Part shown: one piece after another, positions 24,855-34,810 of the stretch
Position numbering within the stretch: the stretch's first letter is position 1
Layout: each line of letters begins with the position of its first letter
NCBI RefSeq assembly: GCF_000001735.4
Contig: NC_003075.7
Span: forward strand, 15,191,001-15,255,000
Direction of reading: 5' to 3'
Origin: Arabidopsis thaliana
Lineage: Eukaryota; Streptophyta; Magnoliopsida; Brassicales; Brassicaceae
DNA: 64,000 nt
Translations under genes and position numbers: made by a program
The notes under the pieces: model-generated
The model's database searches: none
Told to the model about the DNA's origin: nothing
Seen by the model: only the letters and a program-made list of their open reading frames with translations

Positions 24855-25167
24855 CCATGACAATTGTTTTAGGTGGTATGCTAGAGTTGTTTACTTCGTG
24901 GTATCGAGTAACCATGTGGCTATGCCTTTTCTTCTGTTAGAAGGTGAGACCCAAATCGCTCTAATCCAACAAATAGCTGGTTTGGCTTCTTATTCACATA
25001 CAATTGCACCGTTATCTAATCCATCATCTGATGCTCGGCATCTTTTCAATAATTGTCTTTGTAACACAATAATGTCTCGAAAGTCCAAACTGAATGGAAG
25101 TTGAAGGCGAGGAGGAGCTCTCTTTTTTCAACTTTCTTTCATCATCATTTGGAGAAGCTATGAGCTT
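24855..25167 (-). pseudogene. CTF7 fragment A (part of intron 5 and exon 5)
   Basis: The minus strand matches CTF7 from about 47755 to 48053: the acetyltransferase motif A region, the donor of intron 5 and about 40 bp of that intron. By eye identity is in the high 80s percent, with many substitutions and a 7-bp insertion that disrupts the frame. It lacks start, zinc finger and the final exon, so it cannot encode a working acetyltransferase. The open frame on the + strand across it (24838-25104) is an antisense artefact. Confidence 0.9.
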
Positions 25168-25182
25168 TTATATGGCACACTT

Positions 25183-25960
25183 TTAATTTAAATTGGGCTA
25201 ACATAAGGCCCACTTTTAATAAATGGAAACTACAAATAAGTAAAGTTATGTTAACTAAAAAAGAAGAAATTTGGCGTTACAGAAAAAAGGAAATCAGCCA
25301 GCTGGCACCGCCGTTGTAGTGTCTATAAAAAAGGGGAAGGTTATCAGAGAGCGTCATAATTTCTCAGAACTTTGTTTTACCTTCTTGTTTCTTTGTTTGG
25401 CATATTTCTCTCGATCGCTTTATCATGACAGAAGACGATTTGGAGCGATAATCCTCTGTAAGTAATCTTCTAATTCTCTTGATTTCTAGGGTTTCTAAAT
25501 TTAATTATCATCAAATCTTTCTCTGTTTCGCATGTTTCTCTCGATCGAAGCATTCATGGCCGAAGAAGATTTGTAGCGATAATCACTGTAAGAATTCTTC
25601 TAATCCACTTGATTTCTAGGGTTTCCAAATTTTCCTATTATCATGTTTTTGTTTGGTTCTCTTTTCGTTTTGCAAAACCAAACGAATCGCGACTCTGCCT
25701 TTCAAAGTTTATGTGAATTAAAGATTGTTTCTTTCTTCTTTTTTGTGTTAGGTTTTGGTTTTCGTTTTGTTTTTTTTGTACCGCTTTATTGTTGCGATCG
25801 GTTGTGGTTTTGTTGCTCTTGTTTTGCTGTTTTGTTTGTTTGATTTCTTCATTGTTTTGTTTTTCTTTCAAACCCAAGAGAAATCATAGGCAGACACTCA
25901 ACTATTAGTGTTCTGTCAGATTCTTTCTTGGGGACATTGTCCCGTCGAGTTGGCTTATGA
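25183..25960 (+). promoter_or_regulatory. Array leader in block L: TATA-like promoter and duplicated leader unit
   Basis: The segment carries CTATAAAAAAGG (about 25322) as a TATA-like box, a plausible leader, and two tandem copies (about 25393-25513 and 25525-25645) of a roughly 120-bp unit. Each unit contains CTCTCGATCG, GAAGA.GATTTG and CTGTAAG, the last resembling a 5' splice donor. A T-rich tract then leads into the array. The same arrangement, including TATA box, duplicated unit and donors, is kept in block R on the opposite strand. No coding frame is maintained, so any product is probably a noncoding RNA. I infer transcription only from these signals. Confidence 0.5.
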
Positions 25961-25969
25961 GGGATTTTG

Positions 25970-28900
25970 ACCTGAGACTGAAAAAACCGATCTTTTACCC
26001 ACGGCTTATTATTTTGACAAATATACTTGGGATTGGTTTCAGTTTACTTGTCAAAGATCAAGTTACCCACGGCTTTAAACTTTAGTCTTTAGACTTAGAC
26101 TTGAGACTGAACATTGATCCTTCTTGGTACCCATGGCTTTAAAATCTCTAGACATATGGATCATGTTCAGTTTCTTGTTTCAGTTTTTAGACAAAGCTCA
26201 AGTTACCCACGGCTTAAAAAAGTCTTTAGACAGAGACGACTTAAGAAAGTCTTTAGACAGAGACTTAAGGGACAAAGTTCGGATTGGGTTATGTTTGGTG
26301 CAAGGAAAAGAGGGTACCCACGGCTTCAAACACACATTGATCCTTGATTCGAACTTTAGACAATTACCCACGGCTTTAGAAATAAAAGTCTGAACATTGA
26401 TCTTGTTTGGTACCCGCGGCTTTAAAATCTATAGACATATGGATCATGTTCGGTTTCTTGTTTCAATCTTTAGACAAAGATTAAGTTACCCACGACTTAA
26501 AAAATTCTTCAGACAGAGACTTGAGGTTCGAAAACACCAATCTTTAGACAAAATACTGGATTGGGTTATGTTTGGTGAAAGGAATGGTACCCACGACTTC
26601 AAACTTTAGTCTTTAGATTGAGACTTGAGTCTGAACATTGATCCTTCTTGGTACCCTCGGCTTGAAAATATCTAGGCATATGGATCATGTTCGGTTTCTT
26701 GTTTCACTTTTTAGACAATGATCAAGTTACTCACGGCTTAAAACAGTCTTTAGACAGAGACATGGGGTTCGAAGTAACCAATCCTTTAAACAAAAGATTG
26801 GATTGGGTTCTGTTTGGTGGAAGGAAGATGGTACCCACGGCTTCTAACTTAGTCTTTAGACTGAGACTTGAGACTGAACATTGATCCTTCTAGGTACCCT
26901 CGGCTTGAAAATATCTAGACATATGGATCATGTTTGGTTTCTTGTGTCAGTTTTTAGACAAAAATCAAGTTACCCACGGCTTAAAAAAGTCTTTACACAG
27001 AGACTTGAGGTTCAATATAACCAATTCTTTAGACAAAAGATTGGATTGGGTTATGTTTGGTGGATGGTAAATGGTACCCACGGCTTCAAACTTTAGTCTT
27101 TAGATTGAGACTTGAGACTGAACATTGATCCTTCTTGGTACCCTCGGCTTGAAAATATCTAGACATATGGATCATGTTCGGTTTCTTGTTTCACTTTTTA
27201 GACAATGATCAAGTTACTCACGGCTTAAAACAGTCTTTAGACAGAGACATGGGGTTCGAAGTAACCAATTCTTTAGACAAAAGATTGGATTGGGTTATGT
27301 TTGGTGGAAGGAAGATGGTACCCACGGCTTCTAACTTAGTCTTTAGACTGAGACTTGAGACTGAACATTGATCCTTCTTGGTACTCTCGGCTTGAAAATA
27401 TCTAGATATATGGATTATGTTCGGTTTCTTGTCTCAGTTTTTAGACAAAAATCAAGTTACCCATGGCTTAAAAAAGTCTTTACACAGAGACTTGAGGTTC
27501 AATATAACCAATTCTTTAGACAAAAGATTGGATTGGGTTATGTTTGGTGGAAGGTAAATGGTACCCACGGCTTCAAATTTTAGTCTCTAGATTGAGACTT
27601 GAGACAGAACATTGATCCTGCTTGGTACCCTCGGCTTGAAAATATCTAGACATATGGATCATGTTCGGTTTCTTGTTTCACTTTTTAGACAATGATCAAG
27701 TTACTCACGGCTTAAAACAGTCTTTAGACAGAGACATGGGGTTCGAAGTAACCAATTCTTTAGACAAAAGATTGGATTGGGTTATGTTTGGTGGAAGGAA
27801 GATGGTACCCACGGCTTCTAACTTAGTCTTTAGACTGAGACTTGAGACTGAACATTGATCCTTCTAGGTACCCTCGGCTTGAAAATATCTAGACATATGG
27901 ATCATGTTTGGTTTCTTGTGTCAGTTTTTAGACAAAAATCAAGTTACCCACGGCTTAAAAAAGTCTTTACACAGAGACTTGAGGTTCAATATAACCAATT
28001 CTTTAGACAAAAGATTGGATTGGGTTATGTTTGGTGGATGGTAAATGGTACCCACGGCTTCAAACTTTAGTCTTTAGATTGAGACTTGAGACTGAACATT
28101 GATCCTTCTTGGTACCCTCGGCTTGAAAATATCTAGACATATGGATCATGTTCGGTTTCTTGTTTCACTTTTTAGACAATGATCAAGTTACTCACGGCTT
28201 AAAACAGTCTTTAGACAGAGACATGGGGTTCGAAGTAACCAATCCTTTAAACAAAAAATTGGATTGGGTTATGTTTGGTGGAAAGAAGATGGTACCCACG
28301 GCTTCCAACTTAGTCTTTAGACTGAGACTAGAGACTGAACATTGATCCTTCTTGGTACCCTCGGCTTGAAAATATCTAGACATATGGATCATGTTCGGTT
28401 TCTTGTGTCAGTTTTTAGACAAAAATCATATTACCCACGGCTTAAAAAAGTCTTTACACAGAGACTTGAGGTTCAAAATAACCAATTCTTTAGACAAAAG
28501 ATTGGATTGGCTTATGTTTGGTGGAAGGAAGATGGTACCCACGGCTTCAAACTTTGGTATTAAGATTAAGACTTGAGAGTGAACATTGATCCTTCTTGTT
28601 AGCCACGACTTTAAAATCTCTAGACATATGGATCATGTTCGGTTTCTTGTTTCAGTCTTTAGACAAAGATCAAGTTACCCACGGCTTAAGAAAGTCTTAA
28701 GACAGAGACTTGAGGTTCGAAGTAACCAATCCTTTAGACAAAAGATTGGATTGGGTTATGTTTGGTGCACGGAAAATGGTACCCACGGCTTCAAACTTAG
28801 TCTGAGACTTGAGATTCGACATTGATCCTTCTTGGTACACACGGCTTGAAAATCACTAGACAAATGGATCATGTTCAGTTTCTTGTTTCAATCTTTAGAT

Positions 28901-29690
28901 AAAGAAACACTCACGGCTTAAAACATTATAAGTCATTAGACAGAGACTTATAATTTTAAACAATGGAAATTTGGATAATAAACTTACAAGACGATGTTAA
29001 ACTAACCGGATTTTGGATCCCATCATTGATCGTTAGCGATTCCAAAAATTCAGCTTGTCTTCCCATCGTTAAGTAGATTTATAATACAAGTTTCTGTTGA
29101 TCCTTCTTGGTACCCTCGACTTGAAACTCACTACACATATGGATCATGTTCGGTGTCTTGTTTCAATCTTTAGACAAAAGAATACCCACGGCTTAAAACA
29201 TTATGTCTTTAGACAGAGACTCGAGGTTCGAAAGTAACCAATCTTTTGTCAAAAAGATTGGATTTGGTTATGTTTGGTGCAAGGAAAATGGTACCCACGG
29301 CTTTAAACTTTAGTCTTTCGAGTGAACTGAAACTTGAGATTCCAACATTGATTCTTTTGGTACCCACGGCTTGAATATCTTTAGACATATGGATCATGTT
29401 CGGTCTCTTGTGTCAGTCTTTAGACAAAGATCAAGTTACCCACGGCTTAAAATAGTCAGAGACTTGAGGTTCGAAGTAACCAATCCTTTAGACAAAAGAT
29501 TGGATTGGATTGGCTTATGTTTTGGTTGATGAAAAATGGTACCCACGACTTCAAACTTTAGATTGAGACTTGAGATTAGAACATTGATCCTTCTTTGGTA
29601 CCCACAGTTCAAAAATCTCTAGACATATGGATCATGTTCGGTTTCTTGTTTCAGTGTTTAGACAGAGTTGGATAATAATGGACGATGTTG
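25970..29690 (+). repeat. Tandem satellite-like array, block L
   Basis: Monomers of about 243 bp are repeated head to tail. Within each monomer the decamer CCCACGGCTT, or a one-base variant, recurs three times with TCTTTAGAC words between. From 26687 to 28342 the array is organised as a 487-bp dimer repeated almost perfectly (equivalent positions at 26687, 27174, 27661 and 28148). The edges hold more divergent monomers. Near the right end a non-array segment of about 140 bp appears twice (about 28953-29097 and 29723-29862). Frames of 65-79 codons inside each monomer are by-products of the periodicity: they exist in several overlapping frames and none extends through the array. Confidence 0.92.
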
Positions 29691-29985
29691 GGTTATGTTT
29701 GGATAATAAATTTACAAGACCAGATTTTAAACAATGGAAATTTGGATAATAAATTTACAAGACGATGTTGAATAACCGGTTTTGGATCCCGTCATTGATA
29801 GTTAGCGATTCCACAAATTCAACTTGTTTTTACATCGTTATGTAGATTTAGAATACAAGTTTGTGTTGAAAAAAAATATATACAAGTTTCTTATTTTTTT
29901 AGAAAAGATTCCCAAATTTTTCCATACGTTTAGCATGCTACCAACCTTGTAAGAGGGTTCGTCGTTGTGTGAGATTAGTGTAATT

Positions 29986-30270
29986 TGTTATGGGATCAGG
30001 ATCAACCAATCAAGATTTCACCAACTTGCTAATATGTGAAAGACAGACAAATAGAGTAACAGTGAAGACTGAAGATGATGGTTGTGATGTGATGAACAAG
30101 TTCTAAAATATTTAGGTCCAAAAGATCTTCCCATGGAGCTTGGTTGTGAAAGTGCTAACTGAGATTTCTCCAACATGCACACATTGTTGCAAAAGCTTCC
30201 CCCTGCATTTTATTATACAAACAAACAAACAAAAATGTCACCATAATGGATGAATGTTTGTTCACCATGA
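29986..30270 (-). pseudogene. CTF7 fragment B (3' UTR, exon 6 and part of intron 5)
   Basis: The minus strand matches CTF7 from about 48380 down to 48048: downstream UTR, exon 6 and the 3' part of intron 5. Relative to CTF7 exon 6 it lacks about 50 bp covering the last codons and stop region, and has many substitutions and small indels. Together with fragment A it represents one contiguous CTF7 stretch cut at intron 5 and placed at opposite ends of the block. Confidence 0.9.
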
Positions 30271-30944
30271 GTATGCGACTTATTAACATATTACATTTTA
30301 GCATTACTACATCCAAATACTTCAACTATCATCATATATTGGAAATTTGGATTGATGGCTTGAGTCATAAAAACCTACAAAAGGATTGGACGATACTTTT
30401 AGTAAAATCTCTTAAAATTGTCCGCAGTGACCAAAATGCTAAAAAGCTAGAAGGATATACAGACTTTTATCTTACTTTATGTATCAGAAAATCAATATTT
30501 CTTAATAAATATGATAAAGTGTTTCAGTTTATTTTGAGTTTAGAAAAAGCCAAATGAATTGGAATCAAAATAATGTAGGTAAAAAAGAGAAGTGGAATTA
30601 AAATAAAATCATTCTATCCAATCAAAACGGTAAGTAGTTGTGCGTTTTAGAGGCAAAACACCACAGCGTTTCGAAGCACGTGGATGTGTCGTGTGATACA
30701 GCAGTAGCGCACTATTGGGCATTGAGAATACATAATCATAACCCCTGCAATCTAACGGTCAACCTTTTAATAACCCTTGTAGGTTAAATCTCTACCGTTT
30801 ATTCGAATTACTTTTCCAAGGTAAGAAAAAAGCAAACACAAAAGGGAATATCAAACAACAAAAAAGTAAGAAAGAGCGGTAAGACAGAGACGGAGAAGAA
30901 GGAGAAGAAGATTGTTAAGACGAAACCCTGTTGCTGTCCGTACA

Positions 30945-32310
30945 ATGCCGCCGAAGAAGAGTAAGGCAGATGGAGAAGAAAAGGCGAAACCTTTAACGAC
31001 GTTGGCGTCGTCTAGAGTGACTCGGAGCATGGACAGTCGAACTCGAAGTCAGACTCAACAAAACGGTGCTAAAGCGGCTGGATCCGCCACTAAGCCGGCG
31101 ACGAAGAAGGCTAAGAGGAAGAATTCAGCGATTGAGACTGGGAGAGCCAAGAAGGGAAAGAAGGAAGAGGAAGTTGAAGAGCCAGAGGAAGCCGTTGAGG
31201 AGGAGGTTGAGAAGGAAGAGCCAGAGGTTGAGGACCCTACGAGAACCAAGATTGTTATAGAACACTGGTAATTTTTGCGTAAATGTTTTCGATTTCTTTA
31301 GAGATAATGTTTGGAATCATAAGAGCAAAAATTTAGGTTTTTTTCTTTGAAATTGAATCTAAAAGCCTACAACTTTGGGGTATGTGTTGAGACTTGTGTG
31401 TCCGTGTGTAGCAGCTAAGGTTTATTTGCTAGGGTGGAACAATGTGTTAGGTTTTCATCTTGATTCTGCATAAGTTTTTGGTTTGAGTGATTAGTGGTTT
31501 ATGTTTTGCTCGCATTTGTGAAGAGGACTTGACTATCTGCTTTCTGTTTGTGTTCTTGTCTTGCTTTAGCTGAATTGCAATGCGTAATGGACGTGTTCAT
31601 TCTATAAATGGAATTTGCTTCTATACTTATGTCTCACAAGAGTTCTTTTTTGTTTTGTTTTGTGATGTTATTGAAGTAAACAATGCAATGCTTTCAAGAC
31701 AAGAGCTATTCAGGTGAAGGAAGCTTTGGAGGGAGCTGTTCCTGGCGTCACGGTGTCTCTTAATCCTGAAAAGGTAATGCTTTTACTGCAGATGAATATA
31801 TCGTCATGAATGCTCCGTTTTGACTAATGCGTTAGAGCATACTTTTCACATTATACTTGATAAGATTTTCTTCTAAATTACTAATTCTTTCTTTTGATGT
31901 GCTTGAACAGCCAAGGCGGGGTTGCTTTGAGATCCGGGAGGAAGGTGGCCAAACATTCATCAGTCTTTTGGTAAAAACTTTCATTCTAATAAAAACAAAT
32001 CTCAATTTGTCTCGCTTCTGCATATGATTTGTTCAGTTTGAGTAAGGTTTATTGTTATTACTAATTCTCATAACACCACTTGCTCTATATGCATATGAGA
32101 ATGAAAATCAACTTGATCCTTATTCATTACGAGAAATGTGTTATTGTGAGTAGAAATCATGAATATGTTTTTGCCTTTCAATCTTAACATAGACCTAAAG
32201 ATGTAGATTATGTTTATCTCATTTTGTAGGAGATGAAACGTCCATTTGCACCAATGAAGGCACTTGATATGGAAGAAGTCATCGAGGACATCATAAAGAA
32301 AGTCAAATGA
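30945..32310 (+). CDS. Selenoprotein H-like Rdx-family protein, nuclear/thioredoxin-like
   Basis: Four exons (30945-31267, 31677-31773, 31911-31970, 32230-32310) encode 186 aa. The N-terminal half is basic and then acidic: MPPKKSKADGEEK, KKAKRKN and RAKKGKK are nuclear-localisation-like, followed by a Glu-rich stretch. The C-terminal half is a Rdx/SelT-W-H thioredoxin-like domain starting TKIVIEHCKQCNAF. The redox motif is C108-K-Q-C111, split by intron 1 within the codon for Cys108; animal SelH has selenocysteine here and plants use cysteine. Conserved PRRGCFEIR and a C-terminal MKALDMEEVIEDIIKK helix follow. I infer a nuclear redox protein. ATG at 30945 was preferred over the longer in-frame extension because that begins with TTG. 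'Selenium binding' in plant annotations refers to this family. From memory AT4G31360. Confidence 0.88.
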
Positions 32311-32837
32311 ATCTGTTCTTTGTTTCTGCCTCGGTCTCAGTTTAATCAATTAGGTTTCTGCAGAAGACTTTCTAGAGTAATGTCAGATTTGTTAGGTTCA
32401 CTTTTATTGTTTCGGTATGAGCACTGTAAGTGCAGTCTCGTCGTTTGGCAATGCATGATTAGTTGATAGAGAAGGATCTCTGTAGTTTTTGGGGTTAACT
32501 CGTATTTGTAAGGCTAGTTTATTATTCATCTCGTTGCTTGAAGCAAACCGATGCATAAGTGTTTTTTGTTGTTGGGACCATGCATGGTTCTAACAATCTA
32601 TGCACTGGTTAAAGCATGTTCTAACACAATTAGAACTGTGTTACAAAATCAATAGGACAAACATCACATTTGCATTCAAAATGGCTGATAAATACAATGC
32701 ATGATGAGTAGAAAGCTCATTACATTTAGGTTTCTTTCACTTCCAATGGCCGTGTCTCTCTTCTTGGCTAAAAGCTACAGAAAAATTGTTTTGAATCTCA
32801 CCTACCATTATTGTCTTTAACCCACATCACCCGAATC
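32311..32837. other. Convergent 3' UTR region
   Basis: The selenoprotein-H-like gene (+) and FLA5 (-) end facing each other about 530 bp apart. The interval should contain both 3' UTRs; no separate gene is visible. Confidence 0.6.
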
Positions 32838-33674
32838 TTAGAACCCAGCAAAGCTAGCCAAAAATGCTAACAAGAGAATAACATCAAAGCTCCAACCAGC
32901 CTTAGAAGCAGAAGAAGATGGTTTAGCCTTATCAGCAGCTTCAATCTTCTCATTATCGGCGCTTGGAGCAGGAGCTGGAGAATCAGCCTCTGGTGTGTCT
33001 GTTGCAGGTGCAGGTGGAGTTTTTGGGACAGCAGAATCTGGGGAATTGTCATCAGCAGCTGGTCCTGGAGCTGGAACCACTGAAGCATCCATGGGAGTTG
33101 GATATGGAGCTACATGAACGTATGGTGGTGGAGGTGGGAAAATTGCAAGGCTGAGTCCAGGAGCCACTATTGGCATGGTAATCTGGATGATAGAGAGGTT
33201 ATATGGATTGTGGTACACCGTCGAGACATACTCAGCGTTTAAAGGAGAGTTCTTCACTTCCGATCCAAAGTAAACTCTTCCTTTTGATTTGGAAACGTTC
33301 AAGAAACCATTCATCTGTTCACCCAACCCGGTGGTTTGGTATAAGGTAGTAAGCATTATACTCTTCTCCCTCATCCCCTGAAGCTTAAGCTCATCGTAGT
33401 AGTCAAGAATAACATGAGTCATGAGGATGTTCCTGAGCTCAACTTCGGATCTGTTAGTGATGGAGCTGATAGCGTCATTGCTAACAGCAAGCACGGTTAT
33501 CGTCTGGTATTTGTCGATGGCTGCAATGAGCTTGGTCTTGATGAAGAGGTCCCTCATGGTGCTGAATTTGGAGTATTTCTGAAAGGCCAGCGTGATGTTA
33601 TTCGCCGTAACGACCTTAGAGAAGACGAGTAAGATGGTGAGGGAGAGGAGAGAAAGGGAGGCTTTGAGACCCAT
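32838..33674 (-). CDS. FLA5: Fasciclin-like arabinogalactan protein
   Basis: Single-exon minus-strand gene of 278 aa from the ATG at 33674; the longer frame upstream begins at a TTG and was rejected. A signal peptide covers about residues 1-25. One FAS1 domain spans about 26-165, with H1-like TVLAVSNDAI, the YYDE element and the H2-like LSIIQITMPI. It is followed by a Pro/Ala/Ser-rich arabinogalactan glycomodule region (PPPPP, APGPAA, TPPAPAT, SPAPAPSA) and a C-terminal hydrophobic tail (GWSFDVILLLAFLASFAGF) after small residues, typical of a GPI-anchor signal. Role: a plasma-membrane-anchored wall glycoprotein of cell adhesion type. A short FLA with one FAS1 and one AGP region matches FLA5 (AT4G31370 from memory). 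A TTTTAAA box lies about 45 bp upstream. Confidence 0.9.
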   Translation of the reverse strand: MGLKASLSLLSLTILLVFSKVVTANNITLAFQKYSKFSTMRDLFIKTKLIAAIDKYQTITVLAVSNDAISSITNRSEVELRNILMTHVILDYYDELKLQGMREKSIMLTTLYQTTGLGEQMNGFLNVSKSKGRVYFGSEVKNSPLNAEYVSTVYHNPYNLSIIQITMPIVAPGLSLAIFPPPPPYVHVAPYPTPMDASVVPAPGPAADDNSPDSAVPKTPPAPATDTPEADSPAPAPSADNEKIEAADKAKPSSSASKAGWSFDVILLLAFLASFAGF

Positions 33675-34014
33675 CTCGTGTCGTGTGTTCTCTTTGCTAA
33701 ACCTCAAGGGCGAAGAGTGGGTTTAAAAGGAGAGATTTTCTCTGTTTTTGGTATTAAATCTGAATTAGTCTTTTGGTGAGCTAAGTCTACTCTGCTATTT
33801 TTAGAGTATAGTAAGACTTGGCCATTGAGAATTTAATTATTTGATGGCTAAATTGCGTTTTAACAAGTTTTTTTATGTTAATTGAAAAAGTTTTCTTCTG
33901 TGCGAAAGGAACTAAAATTATAATGATGGAACTTGCATGTTTATTAGATGAATTTATCATTGTAACAAAATTATAGTTGTTTTGTTTACAATCTGATGAA
34001 GTTTTAGTTAATGA

Positions 34015-34810
34015 TTTCTAAAGTTGATGGAAAAGATAACCTAAAAGACTCTTAACATGAATAATTAAACACTAGTAATTTTTATTTTTGCTAAAAAAAT
34101 TACTACTCATCTACTTATTAATATCATCAATTTTTTGTATGATAATTGGCACATCGATATTTAGTTTTTGGAAACCAGAGTAAATATAAATAAGAAATGA
34201 TAAATTATGATTAGAAAAAGATAAGTATTCTGAGAAAGCTAAAATACTTTTGAATAAGAGTAACAAAGAAATTTAGAATTTAGAATAGAAACTGTCTATA
34301 GCCCCGTGAAAATGACAAGTAATAACTAAACGTCAATTGCATGCTATGTTCACATTATATTTCGTTTTCGAAAAATTTAATTAATGAATTACGTCAAAGA
34401 GGTTTTCACAGTTAATGCCGCATGTTCATTAATTTCTAAACTAAATATCATCATTTGATGGAAAAGCTAGCTTAACGACTTTGAGTGTGGATGGTAAAAC
34501 ATATATTTTTATTTTTTTTGCTACAACTTAAAAGCATCAATTTATTATGATATTTTGGACATCGATATTCATGTTTGTAAATAATTTGCCTCAGAACTAT
34601 AGAGCAAAATATAAATTAGTTGGAGTTTGCAAATAATGATAAATGTTCTTAAAAAGGTAAATAAAATTAAAGAGTGAATCACAAAAAAAAAAAAAAAAAA
34701 AAAGTAGATGAACGTCAATTTGTATAATTTCAGTATATATCATATATAAACCATGTAAACGACGGATTACGTCAAAGAGATTGTCACAGTTGATATCGCA
34801 TTTATAAGAA
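34015..34810. repeat. Diverged tandem duplication of about 400 bp
   Basis: Two successive segments share an ordered series of words: TTTCTAAA...GATGGAAAAG (34014/34433), GACATCGATAT-like (34149/34557), an AACGTCAATT word (34330/34710), then ATTACGTCAAAGAG followed by TCACAGTT (34387/34764). Spacing is about 380-420 bp. Many indels between the words show the duplication is old. No protein or transposon feature is visible in either copy. Confidence 0.6.

Larger units (their letters stand above)
24855..30270 (-). repeat. Block L: rotated, inverted duplicate of block R (CTF7 3' half plus satellite array)
   Basis: On the + strand the order is: reverse complement of CTF7 intron 5 (part) and exon 5 (24855-25167), a filler of about 15 bp, the far flank of block R (from about 25183), TATA-like leader, tandem array, then reverse complement of CTF7 3' UTR, exon 6 and the rest of intron 5 (about 29986-30270). 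In block R the corresponding order is intron 5/exon 6/array/leader/far flank. Both ends of L terminate in CCATGA, which in CTF7 is one site (48048-48053, read on the minus strand). The content is thus a circular permutation of R. Introns are retained, so this is DNA-level and not a retrocopy. Insertion lies between the glycosyltransferase and the selenoprotein-H-like gene and breaks neither. Confidence 0.85.

Noticed and set aside
24838-25104. 88-codon + strand ORF over CTF7 fragment A
   Set aside because: It is the antisense of a decayed CTF7 exon 5, begins at a non-ATG codon and has no independent support.
26114-28825. Series of 60-89-codon ORFs in the array of block L (and their counterparts at 48515-51211)
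   Set aside because: They recur with the repeat period, occur in overlapping frames and on both strands, and have no known domain. They are open only because the repeat unit happens to lack stops in those phases.
26045-29690. CRISPR-like array (short repeated motif with regular spacing)
   Set aside because: This is eukaryotic nuclear DNA; the spacers are themselves repeats and the period is 243 bp, so it is a satellite.
24855-30270. Block L as a Helitron or other transposon that captured a CTF7 fragment
   Set aside because: I saw no terminal inverted repeats, no Helitron 3' hairpin with CTRR end and no transposase. The shared CCATGA breakpoint and rotated order fit a circle better. Not fully excluded without a genome-wide search.
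24855-30270. Block L as a second functional CTF7 gene or a retrocopy
   Set aside because: It has only exons 5 and 6, split to opposite ends with indels, and it retains intron 5 sequence, so it is neither functional nor mRNA-derived.
30912-30944. N-terminal extension of the selenoprotein-H-like protein
   Set aside because: Begins at TTG; the first ATG at 30945 gives the expected 186-aa length.
33675-33707. N-terminal extension of FLA5
   Set aside because: The extended frame begins at TTG and would place charged residues ahead of the signal peptide; the ATG at 33674 gives a proper signal sequence.
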